A DNA stretch of 36,863 nt from Corynebacterium halotolerans (lineage in GTDB: Bacteria > Actinomycetota > Actinomycetes > Mycobacteriales > Mycobacteriaceae), in assembly GCF_001056295.1 (NCBI RefSeq), contig NZ_JVMD01000016.1, forward strand, positions 1 through 36,863, in the 5' to 3' direction. This document shows positions 1 to 6,414 of this stretch, in pieces; position 1 is the stretch's first letter, and every line of letters begins with the position of its first letter. The position numbers were made by a program, and so were the translations under genes. The notes under the pieces are model-generated. The model saw only the letters and a list, made by a program, of their open reading frames with translations, was not told where the DNA came from and searched no databases.

Positions 1-176
1 CCCGCCGTTTCGAAGGGTCGGATTTCAAATCCGACCCTTCCGAACTCCTCGAAGTCGGCGATGTTGTGGCGGATCAACTTGATGACGCTGGCGTGCTGCA
101 GCCCGGTGCCGGCCGCGATGATCTCGGTGGTCGTCGTCGGTGTGCCGTCGGCATTGGCGTGAACGAGCTCGTTCAT
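1..176 (-). CDS. Rha-type phage regulatory protein, N-terminal part (runs off window)
   Basis: The minus-strand frame opens with ATG at 176 and stays open to the window edge, giving about 58 residues. The visible pattern is MNELVHANADG, then TTTEIIAAGTGLQHASVIKLI, then DFEEFGRVGFEIRP. This matches the N-terminus of the Rha family of phage regulators (a short strand, a helix-turn-helix-like segment with GLQHASV, and the EEFG..FE.R motif). Rha proteins are phage-encoded regulators or antirepressors in temperate phages. Its start codon overlaps the stop of the upstream HTH gene (TGATG), so the two are probably translationally coupled in the leftward early operon. The C-terminal half is outside the window, so a fused KilA-C-type domain cannot be assessed. 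Family assignment is from motif resemblance only. Confidence 0.6.
   Translation of the reverse strand, partial: MNELVHANADGTPTTTTEIIAAGTGLQHASVIKLIRHNIADFEEFGRVGFEIRPFETA
12..40. repeat. Perfect 14-bp inverted repeat with 1-nt centre
   Basis: GAAGGGTCGGATTT is followed by one base and its exact reverse complement. It lies inside the Rha-like coding region (residues around GRVGFEIRPF). There is no T-run on either side, so it is not a standard terminator. It may be an operator or simply a coding coincidence. Confidence 0.5.
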
Positions 177-454
177 CACGCGGCCCCCGCTTCGTGCTTG
201 CCGACACCCGGCGCGGCTTCGTCTTCGTCGGCCCACATGATGGCGACCTGGGGGACGTCGAGCGCCTCGGCGAGGGCGGCGAGGAGTTCGGGGCGGAGGC
301 CGCGGTGGCCGAGTTCGATGTTGGTGAGGGTGGGCCGGGCGATGCCGACTCGGTGGGCGAGCTGGTCGGGGGTGGCGCCGATTTTCTGGCGGAGTGCGCG
401 GATGGTGGCACCGACGCGACGCCTCTCCCGATCTGCCACGGTTAGCTGATTCAT
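176..454 (-). CDS. Cro-like XRE family HTH regulator of prophage
   Basis: A 92-residue protein with a classical XRE/Cro helix-turn-helix at about residues 14-70 (IRALRQKIGATPDQLAHRVG then ARPTLTNIELG). After residue 75 it has only a short acidic tail, so it is essentially a bare DNA-binding domain, as in phage Cro proteins. I chose the second of two adjacent ATGs (454) because AAGGAG lies 5 nt upstream of it but only 2 nt from the first. It is divergent from the HTH repressor at 670, with a 215-bp control region between, and it overlaps the downstream Rha-like gene. This is the usual layout of a lysis/lysogeny switch, with this gene heading the lytic-side operon. Regulatory role is inferred from position. 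Confidence 0.75.
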   Translation of the reverse strand: MNQLTVADRERRRVGATIRALRQKIGATPDQLAHRVGIARPTLTNIELGHRGLRPELLAALAEALDVPQVAIMWADEDEAAPGVGKHEAGAA

Positions 455-669
455 CATCGCTCCTTGTTTAGCCTTGTTGCCCTCAAGGTAGCGCAACACA
501 GCTAAACACGTCAAGGGGAGCAAGCGAAACAGGCGATAATTGAACCAAAGTCGCAGGTGGCGCGAAACTCACACCGCGATAACTACAACCGTGTTTTTCG
601 CTCTTTCTGGGCTTTTATTGCACTTTGTCGCGCTTGCTGTTTCGCTGTGTTTCCTGCCACTCTGGGGAC
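455..669. promoter_or_regulatory. Divergent prophage control region with repeated operator-like half-sites
   Basis: This AT-richer interval separates the Cro-like gene (minus) from the repressor (plus). It holds an inverted pair TGTTTAGC (465-472) and GCTAAACA (501-508). It also holds a second pair: AGCGAAACAG (523-532) and its exact reverse complement CTGTTTCGCT (637-646). Further GCGAAAC-like sites are at 562-568 and, as GTTTTTCGC, near 592-600. Repeated half-sites around a divergent HTH pair suggest operators for the two regulators. Promoter hexamers were not assigned. Confidence 0.5.
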
Positions 670-1479
670 ATGAACGTTGGAAAGAGAGTCGTCGAACGCC
701 GAACCACCCTCGGCATGAATCAGCGCGACCTCGCCATGCGTGCTGACGTAACACCGGCAACGCTCCGCTCGCTGGAGCAGGATCGCCGTTGGCCACAGGA
801 TGTGAACCGAGCGAAGATCGAGCAGGCTCTCGGCTGGGCGCCCGGATCCCTCGAGGCGATTCGCGACGGCGGCGAGCCGGCCGAACTGACCGATGACGAG
901 CCGTCGCAAAGCACAATCCCCGGCCTCGACGACCTCACCGTCGGCGACGTGCGAGCCATGCCGACCGAGCGACGCCGCGAAGTGCTTCAGCAGCTCGCCC
1001 TGCCCGGCTTCGACGCGCACCTCCCCTCCCGTGATTCCTGGGCACTGGCCCGCGCCGCCGCCGGGGTCGGACCCACCCTGGCGGGAGCTACTGACTCCGA
1101 TGCTCTGGCGTCGCTGCGACAGAGCATGCGAGAAATCGCCGGCATGCACGGCGCCGTCGCCGACGTCGTCCGCCGCGCAGCCAACGACCGGCTTCTCGAC
1201 GTCGTCGCTCGACTCGACGCGCCGCGCCGTGACCTCGTGGTCACCTATGCCTTCGAGCTCCTGGACGAGCAGGAGGCGGAGGCCGAGGGCGAGAGCACGT
1301 TCGGACATCCCGAAAGGAACGAGGTCAGCGACCTGGCCGCCCGGCGCGATTCGAACAGTGAAGTCCGTTCGATCCGGAACGTGGTGGATGATGACGATCC
1401 GACCGCGGGCGTGGACTGGCGGGACTACGCCGCGCACCCGGCGACCGAACCGCTAGAAGAGGACAACCCGACGCCATGA
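670..1479 (+). CDS. Prophage immunity repressor-like HTH protein
   Basis: A 269-residue protein with an N-terminal XRE helix-turn-helix (about residues 5-60: KRVVERRTTLGMNQRDLAMR, then VTPATLRSLEQ). A linker and a mostly helical C-terminal region follow; I do not recognise it as a LexA/CI-type S24 peptidase domain. The start at 670 keeps the HTH intact; only GGGG lies just upstream, a weak ribosome site. It is divergent from a Cro-like gene, which is typical of the lysogeny repressor. Its stop overlaps the next gene's start (ATGA), so repressor, lipoprotein and probably the metallopeptidase form one lysogeny operon. That a repressor without S24 could be cleared by the nearby ImmA-type protease is inference. 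Confidence 0.65.
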   Translation: MNVGKRVVERRTTLGMNQRDLAMRADVTPATLRSLEQDRRWPQDVNRAKIEQALGWAPGSLEAIRDGGEPAELTDDEPSQSTIPGLDDLTVGDVRAMPTERRREVLQQLALPGFDAHLPSRDSWALARAAAGVGPTLAGATDSDALASLRQSMREIAGMHGAVADVVRRAANDRLLDVVARLDAPRRDLVVTYAFELLDEQEAEAEGESTFGHPERNEVSDLAARRDSNSEVRSIRNVVDDDDPTAGVDWRDYAAHPATEPLEEDNPTP

Positions 1480-1934
1480 CGCATGCCTACTCAGCCGTTT
1501 CCCTCGCCGCAGCCGTGGCTCTCCTGCTCACCGGTTGCGCGCAAACCGACTTCCGGGACGAAGCGGACAAGCGCGAGGCGTTCGCCCAACGACAATGCCA
1601 GCGGTACCTCCAGGCTTGGGCCGATGGCGGTGAGACCTTTCGAACAAGCCATATCAACGCAACGGCGATCAACGTCATGACCGACGAGCGCAATGAACCG
1701 CGGGCGCGAAAGGACGCGCGGGAGATCTACTGGCAGAGCTTGCAACGCATCAAGGGCAGTCCTGCGCACCTGGACGTTGACGACCCTGGCTTTGAGATTC
1801 GCGCGGATTCCAGCCGAACCAGTGGGTGCGCAGACACATGGCTATGGGAATGGACCCTCCACTACGACTACGGCGGAGACAAATACGAGCGCTTTACCTG
1901 GAATGACGCCGTCGCCGACGGCATACGCCCATAG
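1476..1934 (+). CDS. Small prophage lipoprotein, possible superinfection-exclusion factor
   Basis: A 152-residue protein with a lipoprotein signal: hydrophobic segment (residues 7-18) and lipobox LTGC with the lipidated cysteine at position 21. The mature part is polar, with paired cysteines (about 41 and 117) and an aromatic C-terminal half (DTWLWEWTLHYDYGGDKY). I recognise no named family. Its ATG overlaps the repressor stop by 4 nt, so it should be made in the lysogen. Surface lipoproteins expressed from the repressor operon of temperate phages commonly block DNA entry by related phages (for example Ltp of TP-J34). That function is proposed here from context only. Confidence 0.65.
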   Translation: MTHAYSAVSLAAAVALLLTGCAQTDFRDEADKREAFAQRQCQRYLQAWADGGETFRTSHINATAINVMTDERNEPRARKDAREIYWQSLQRIKGSPAHLDVDDPGFEIRADSSRTSGCADTWLWEWTLHYDYGGDKYERFTWNDAVADGIRP

Positions 1935-1982
1935 CTCACTCATCCAACCGAACGACACCCGGAACCGACAAGGAGGCCGCCA

Positions 1983-2375
1983 TTGCTTGATGTCCCCGAC
2001 CAGCTGGCTGCCGGCATGGGGCTGCGCGTCGACGAAGTGCCGCTCGATGACGGGTGGCCGCACGGGTTGTGGGTGCCCGAGCGGCGACAGATCATCCTAC
2101 GATTCGGCCTCGACCGCGTCACCCGCCGATGCGTCCTCGCGCACGAGCTCGGGCACGCCCACCACCGCGACGTGCGTTCCGGCTTCGACTCGCTGGATTC
2201 GAGGGCGGAGCGGAGGGCCGACGCATTCGCCGCACTGCTACTGATCTCCCCGGCCGAGTACGCCCTAGCCGAAAAACTCCACGGCCCGTCCATCGCGGGC
2301 CTCGCCCACGCCCTCGACGTCACCCCTCACCTGATCCGCGTGTGGCGCGGAGAACACGAAAGGACCGGAGGATGA
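1983..2375 (+). CDS. ImmA/IrrE family metallo-endopeptidase
   Basis: A 130-residue protein with the zinc-peptidase motif HELGH at residues 54-58 (catalytic Glu55) and a downstream AERRADAFAA segment that supplies the third ligand in this family. Start is TTG at 1983, chosen because a full AGGAGG sits at 1971-1976, 6 nt upstream; no ATG fits. ImmA of ICEBs1 cleaves the element's HTH repressor to trigger excision, and related phage proteases do likewise. It lies two genes downstream of the HTH repressor, so the repressor is its likely substrate. Its stop overlaps the next start (ATGA). Family call is strong; substrate is inferred. Confidence 0.85.
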   Translation: MLDVPDQLAAGMGLRVDEVPLDDGWPHGLWVPERRQIILRFGLDRVTRRCVLAHELGHAHHRDVRSGFDSLDSRAERRADAFAALLLISPAEYALAEKLHGPSIAGLAHALDVTPHLIRVWRGEHERTGG

Positions 2376-2968
2376 CCAACACCTCGCCACCGTCAAACAA
2401 CCGACCGGGCATGCATCCCCATCTCGCCCACGTGGCCCTGCCCGGTCAACCGAACCATAGCTGGCAAGAACGCTGGGAGATTCGCGACGAGGTGCAGGAC
2501 CAACTGGACTGGCTCGAGGGATTCGACAAGCATGCCTACGACTACCTGCTCAGGAACCTGGAGAAGTGGGCCATCGATGGGTTCCCGAACTTCAACCCGC
2601 GCAACACCGACACCGATGGACTGAGCGCCCCCTGCGGAAGGCGACTCCGACGAAAGCTCGGCCCGCAGCGACCGTGGATGTGCGAAGCCAAGACCCACGA
2701 AACAGAGGTCGCAAAACGCCCCACACGCCCGCCGAAGGCCAAGCGCCAATGGAGGATGTATTTCATCGACGTCACAAGAGTGGACGGCGAGCCCGACCAC
2801 GTGATGGCAGGAGTTCACTTTGCCGAGAAGTGGGTATCCAATAGGAAACAAGACGACAACAAAGTCACCAAGCGACAGGACCAGGACATGACGAAGGCCG
2901 CCACCCACGCCCTCCGGTGGTGCCCGGAAGTCAGCAGGGACTACCGCCGAGACGACGAGTTTCTTTAG
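2372..2968 (+). CDS. Uncharacterised element protein; putative RelE/HigB-fold toxin
   Basis: A 198-residue protein starting at an ATG that overlaps the metallopeptidase stop, with AAAGGA 7 nt upstream. No definite family match. The second half reads like a RelE/HigB-type toxin: an N-terminal helical stretch (EVQDQLDWLEGFDKHAYDYL), a basic strand (RRLRRKLGP), then RMYFIDVTRVDG, VMAGVHFAEKW, and a final helix beginning DQDMTKAATHALRW. In RelE-fold toxins the equivalent order is helices, a KL..LRELR strand, a YRVLYF strand, a HGF.KK strand and a C-terminal helix. It is followed by a HigA-like HTH gene and a SecB-like gene, the order of toxin-antitoxin-chaperone loci. It is longer than typical HigB (about 100-125 residues), so the toxin call is tentative. 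Confidence 0.4.
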   Translation: MTNTSPPSNNRPGMHPHLAHVALPGQPNHSWQERWEIRDEVQDQLDWLEGFDKHAYDYLLRNLEKWAIDGFPNFNPRNTDTDGLSAPCGRRLRRKLGPQRPWMCEAKTHETEVAKRPTRPPKAKRQWRMYFIDVTRVDGEPDHVMAGVHFAEKWVSNRKQDDNKVTKRQDQDMTKAATHALRWCPEVSRDYRRDDEFL

Positions 2969-2978
2969 CTAAAACACC

Positions 2979-3002
2979 CAATGTCCACTAAAGTGGACAT
3001 TG
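2979..3002. promoter_or_regulatory. Perfect 10-bp palindromic operator upstream of HigA-like gene
   Basis: CAATGTCCAC and GTGGACATTG are exact inverted repeats separated by TAAA. The site is 105 bp before the HTH start and 11 bp after the toxin-like gene's stop. There is no T-run, so it is not a terminator. HigA/XRE antitoxins typically autoregulate through such palindromes. A second nested pair follows: GAGGCGGG (3002-3009) with CCCGCCTC (3043-3050), and TGACACG (3017-3023) with CGTGTCA (3050-3056), so the leader RNA could fold strongly. Confidence 0.6.
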
Positions 3003-3106
3003 AGGCGGGAGGAACATGACACGTCTCCCCGCCTTCGGCGACCCCGCCTCGTGTCAATCATCATCCGCCCCGCTTCCCCATCACCATTCCCGAAGAGAGC
3101 ACCACC

Positions 3107-3664
3107 ATGGCCAAGCTGAGAGTCTCCCCCCAGCGTCGGCTCGGCATCGACCTCGCAGGTTCGGAGTACGAACTCGTCCGCCAGCTCGTCGCCTTCCGCC
3201 GTCAGCGCGGTTACACCCAGGCCGAGGTCGCCAAACGCATGGGTGTGTCCCGCACCACGGTCAGCCAATTCGAAAACCTCAACGGCGGCCCCACGAAGAA
3301 CCACACCCTGCTTACCGTCAAGCGCTACGCCGAAGCCGTCAACGCCTATGTCGACCACATCGCCGTCGACGCCGGAACCGCCGCCGAAGACGGCGACCGC
3401 GCCTCGTATGAGCCCCTGCGGAATGCCGTCATCGAGCACCGGAAGGCGCTCGAAGACACGTCCCACACCGACGCACCGACCTCCATCGACTCAGTTCTCA
3501 CCGTCATCGGCGAAGCCACCTTCACGGAATCATTCGCGATGAATCCAGCCACGGTTCACGTCAGTTCGCCTTCCGCATGGGCCAACGCCGACACCCCCGA
3601 CGCCTTCGTATACTTCGCCACCCGGCAGTGGGCAAACCCCAAAGACAAACTGGTTTCACTGTGA
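3107..3664 (+). CDS. HigA-like XRE antitoxin candidate with long C-terminal tail
   Basis: A 185-residue protein. Residues about 22-85 form an XRE helix-turn-helix (YELVRQLVAFRRQRGYTQAE, then VAKRMGVSRTTVSQFEN) with the spacing seen in HigA antitoxins and phage regulators. The remaining roughly 100 residues are a low-similarity tail ending TRQWANPKDKLVSL. In TAC systems such as M. tuberculosis HigA1 the antitoxin carries a C-terminal chaperone-addiction extension bound by a SecB-like protein; this tail is a candidate for one. The stop overlaps the GTG of the next gene (GTGA), indicating co-translation with the SecB-like protein. A perfect operator palindrome precedes the gene. Alternative: an ordinary element regulator. 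Confidence 0.6.
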   Translation: MAKLRVSPQRRLGIDLAGSEYELVRQLVAFRRQRGYTQAEVAKRMGVSRTTVSQFENLNGGPTKNHTLLTVKRYAEAVNAYVDHIAVDAGTAAEDGDRASYEPLRNAVIEHRKALEDTSHTDAPTSIDSVLTVIGEATFTESFAMNPATVHVSSPSAWANADTPDAFVYFATRQWANPKDKLVSL

Positions 3665-4116
3665 ACACAACCCACGATCAGAACCTTCCCCCGGGCACAA
3701 GCCCCCGCTACTACCCCGGCGACCTCTCCGTCCGGCTACTTGCCCCCGAGACCGCCACCAATGAGGAGATCCCGCCGAGCCCCATCGAGATCTCCTTTCA
3801 GCCCCATGTCACGGACGATATGCTGCAGCTTTCGGGCACCGTCAATGCAACCCTGCCCGGAACCATCGACTACTCCGTGACCATGTATGCCATATGGCCA
3901 CGAACATCCAGCTTCCTCAGCACGGAGCAGGAACTCCGCGAGCACATCCGCGACCGCGGTATCCGTGAGCTCGCTACCGTCCTGAATTACGAACTGCAGA
4001 GCCTCGGTCGCAAGTACGCCCTGCCGCATCCGGTCATCGACGACGCCGAACTCGAAAAGTTCGACGCCATGGTCATGAAAGACTCGCTGGGCCAGGGCCA
4101 CACCGACCTCGGTTAA
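3661..4116 (+). CDS. SecB-like protein, putative TAC chaperone
   Basis: A 151-residue protein starting at GTG 3661, which overlaps the HTH gene's stop. The segment order resembles SecB: DLSVRLLAP near residue 20 (compare DISFEAP in SecB), three to four beta strands (IEISFQPHV, MLQLSGTVNATL, IDYSVTMYAIW), two helices (ELREHIRDRGIRELATVLN, then LNYELQSLGRKYALP) and a final EKFDAMVM (compare NFDALFM of SecB). Export chaperone SecB is normally absent from actinobacteria. SecB-like proteins there are mostly TAC chaperones that stabilise a HigA-type antitoxin, as Rv1957 does. The position directly after a HigA-like gene fits. The assignment is by eye from pattern and context and needs structure-based confirmation. 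Confidence 0.45.
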   Translation: MNTTHDQNLPPGTSPRYYPGDLSVRLLAPETATNEEIPPSPIEISFQPHVTDDMLQLSGTVNATLPGTIDYSVTMYAIWPRTSSFLSTEQELREHIRDRGIRELATVLNYELQSLGRKYALPHPVIDDAELEKFDAMVMKDSLGQGHTDLG

Positions 4117-4127
4117 AGCAAGCTGCC

Positions 4128-5303
4128 ATGCCCCAGAAACGAGTCCGCAATGGCGTGACCTACTGGGTCGCCCGATACCGTCGCCCAGACGGCTCCGAGG
4201 CCCCGCAGAAGATCTTCCCCACCCGCCGCGAAGCCAAGGCCTACGAGGACGAGAAGAAGGCCGAGGTACGCCGCGGCGACTGGATCGACCCCAGCGGCGG
4301 CGAGATCACCCTCGGGCAGCTCACGGATGACTGGATTCACCGCTCGCGCGTGGCCAACACCATCGCCGGCCGCAAGACCTTTCGCAAGCAGCTCGGCGAC
4401 CTCGAAGACGTGCCCATCGGCGACCTGACCCCGATGCACTTCCGCGAGTGGGAGTACCAGCTGCGCAACGGCCGGCCCTGGCGCGACGGCAAGCCCCTGG
4501 CCGAGACCACCGTCAACGGCTACGTCCGCGAAATGCGGTCCATGCTCACCACCGCCGTCAACGAAGAACGCATCCGCCGTAACCCCGCCCGCAACCTCAA
4601 GGCCCGCAAAGTCACCCGACGCATCTCCCCCGACGAAGTGCTCACCGTCGACGACGTCAACGACATGATCGAGCGCTTCGAAACCGGGCGGCGCCGCATG
4701 ACCAAGGCCGAACGCGCCGCCGCCCGGCGCGGCGAGCTCGACGCGTGGGCGGGGATGAATGCGGTGCCGGAGATGGCATACCTCGTGCGGATGGCGGCGG
4801 CGATGGGGCCGCGGCCGTCGGAGCTGCTCGACATTCGGTTGGAGGATATCGATGTTGCCCGGGGGACGGTGCATCTGCGGGGCACGAAGTCGGATGCGGC
4901 GCCGCGGACCATCGGGGTTCCGGCCGACGCCATCAAGGCGATGCGGCGGCGTGCGGCGGAGTACCCGACGAAGGAGGGCTTCGTGATGATGCGCTCGGAT
5001 GGGCGGCGGATGACGCTGCAATGGATCGAGCAGCGTTTCCGGGCCGTCCGGGAGTCGATGGGGCTGCCGGATTCGATCACGCCGCATTCGCTGCGTCACT
5101 TCCACGCGACGGCGCTGATTGCCGCCGGGGTGGACGTCAAGGCGGTGCAGCATCGGCTGGGGCACAGCAGTGCGGCGGTGACGCTGGACATCTACGCGCA
5201 CTGGTGGCCGACGCGGGAAAACTACGTTGTTGACGCGGCCGCGCGGATTCTTGAGGGGCATTTGAGGGGCAACCCCGATATTCGGATGGTTGATTCACCG
5301 TGA
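4128..5303 (+). CDS. int: Tyrosine recombinase, prophage integrase
   Basis: A 391-residue phage integrase. It has an N-terminal AP2-like arm-binding segment (about 1-55, YWVARYRRPDGSEAPQKIF), a SAM-like core-binding domain (about 60-165), and a C-terminal catalytic domain. The catalytic set is complete: Arg229 (GPRPSELL), Lys254 candidate (GTKSD), His320 and Arg323 (HSLRHFHAT), His346 (LGHSS) and nucleophile Tyr356 (DIYAH). It is the last element gene and points at the host glucokinase region, so the attachment site should lie just beyond it. Codon use changes sharply near 4740: C-ending codons in the first half, G/T-ending (GCG, GGG, CGG) in the second. This suggests domain shuffling. No clear Shine-Dalgarno is visible. 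Confidence 0.95.
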   Translation: MPQKRVRNGVTYWVARYRRPDGSEAPQKIFPTRREAKAYEDEKKAEVRRGDWIDPSGGEITLGQLTDDWIHRSRVANTIAGRKTFRKQLGDLEDVPIGDLTPMHFREWEYQLRNGRPWRDGKPLAETTVNGYVREMRSMLTTAVNEERIRRNPARNLKARKVTRRISPDEVLTVDDVNDMIERFETGRRRMTKAERAAARRGELDAWAGMNAVPEMAYLVRMAAAMGPRPSELLDIRLEDIDVARGTVHLRGTKSDAAPRTIGVPADAIKAMRRRAAEYPTKEGFVMMRSDGRRMTLQWIEQRFRAVRESMGLPDSITPHSLRHFHATALIAAGVDVKAVQHRLGHSSAAVTLDIYAHWWPTRENYVVDAAARILEGHLRGNPDIRMVDSP

Positions 5304-5325
5304 TTGACCTGGTGAAACGCCCTTT
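5294..5325 (+). terminator. Weak terminator-like hairpin after integrase; likely element/host junction zone
   Basis: TTCACC (5294-5299) and GGTGAA (5311-5316) can pair, followed by ACGCCCTTTTT. A 12-bp inverted repeat AATTG-AA-CAATT follows at 5334-5345. No tRNA gene is visible between the integrase and the glucokinase stop at 5357, so the attachment core is not identifiable from one end alone. Confidence 0.35.
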
Positions 5326-5356
5326 TTAGACTTAATTGAACAATTCGTACCAGGGG

Positions 5357-6346
5357 TTATTCACGGTCGCTAACCTTACCCTCAGCTTCGGCGCGCGCGA
5401 GGTCGGCCGCGCCGATCATGCCGGCGTCCGCCCCCAGCCGGGCGACTTCGATGCGCGCGGTCGGGCGGTGGCCGGCTCCGGTGATCTCGGTGGCGAAGAC
5501 GGCGCGGGCGCGTTCCAGGTACTGGTCGGCCGCCTGCGCGACGCCGCCGCCGATGACGATGAGCTCCGGGTCGAATACGTCGGCCACGAGCGCCAGGGCC
5601 CGGCCGAGCCAATCGGCGAAGTCCCCCACCGCGGCGACGGCCAGCGGGTCGCCGCCCTGCGCGGCGAGCATGACGTCGGAGCCGGTGGCGGTGCCGTCGA
5701 TGCACGCCTGCGCCAGCGGTCCGCCGAACCGGCCGGTGGTGGCCAGCTCGCGCGCGGTGGCGGCCAGGGCCGTGCCGGAGCAGTAGCGCTCCAGGCACCC
5801 GCGCTTGCCGCAGGAGCATGGGCGACCGCCCGGCACCACGGTGAGGTGGCCGAATTCCGGGGCGGTGCCGTGGGCTCCGCGGTAGATGCGGCCGCCGCTC
5901 ATCATCGCGCCGCCGATGCCGGTGCCCAGGGCGAACAGCACCCAGTCGTCGGCCCCGCGAGCGGCGCCGAAGCGGTATTCGCCCCAGGCGGCGGAGTTGG
6001 CGTCGTGCTCCAGGGTCACCGGCAGCGGCAGCCGCTCCCCGAGCCGCGCGGCGACGTCGGCGTCGCGCCAGGGCAGGTGCGGCGCGAAACGCACGACGCG
6101 GCGGGCGGAATCCAGGAACCCGGCCACGGCCAGGCCCACGGCCACCGCATCGGGGTGGTCGCGGAGCAGTTCGCCCGTCATGGCGACGATGCCGTCCTCG
6201 AGGTCCTCCGCCGTGCCGTCCGACGACCGCCGCATGCGGTCGATGACGTGCCCCTCCGCCGACACCACGGCGGCCCGGAGGTTGGTGCCGCCGATGTCGA
6301 AGCTGATGGTCGGCCCCGCTGTCGCGGTTTCGGGGGGCATCGTCAC
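5357..6346 (-). CDS. glk: ROK-family glucokinase
   Basis: A ROK kinase of 329 residues that phosphorylates glucose to glucose-6-phosphate in the cytosol. Visible motifs are the phosphate-binding DIGGTNLRAAVV, the sugar-binding EHDANSAAWGEYRFG, the ATP-binding LFALGTGIGG, and the ROK zinc motif CSCGKRGCLE. The C-terminus ends in the family-typical GMIGAADLAR. GTG 6346 is chosen because GAGGAG lies 6 nt upstream; an ATG at 6340 is 12 nt away. It is the first host gene after the prophage and its 3' end abuts the element. The conserved position next to pimB in corynebacteria supports glk rather than a transcriptional ROK repressor, since there is no HTH domain. Confidence 0.88.
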   Translation of the reverse strand: MTMPPETATAGPTISFDIGGTNLRAAVVSAEGHVIDRMRRSSDGTAEDLEDGIVAMTGELLRDHPDAVAVGLAVAGFLDSARRVVRFAPHLPWRDADVAARLGERLPLPVTLEHDANSAAWGEYRFGAARGADDWVLFALGTGIGGAMMSGGRIYRGAHGTAPEFGHLTVVPGGRPCSCGKRGCLERYCSGTALAATARELATTGRFGGPLAQACIDGTATGSDVMLAAQGGDPLAVAAVGDFADWLGRALALVADVFDPELIVIGGGVAQAADQYLERARAVFATEITGAGHRPTARIEVARLGADAGMIGAADLARAEAEGKVSDRE

Positions 6347-6414
6347 GGGTGGCTCCTCATGGGTGATGGCCGAAGATGGCCGGGGCCGGATTCGGGGTTG
6401 CGGCCCGGTCGGGG

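Noticed and set aside
12..40. tRNA T-arm-like hairpin as an attachment site
   Set aside because: The stem is 14 bp with a 1-nt centre, with no acceptor or anticodon arms, and it lies in the Rha-like coding frame.
3016..3411. Small gene starting at ATG 3016 with a good Shine-Dalgarno
   Set aside because: The frame soon becomes an Arg/His/Pro-rich shadow of the HTH gene. At most a short leader peptide could be real, so it is noted only under the operator finding.
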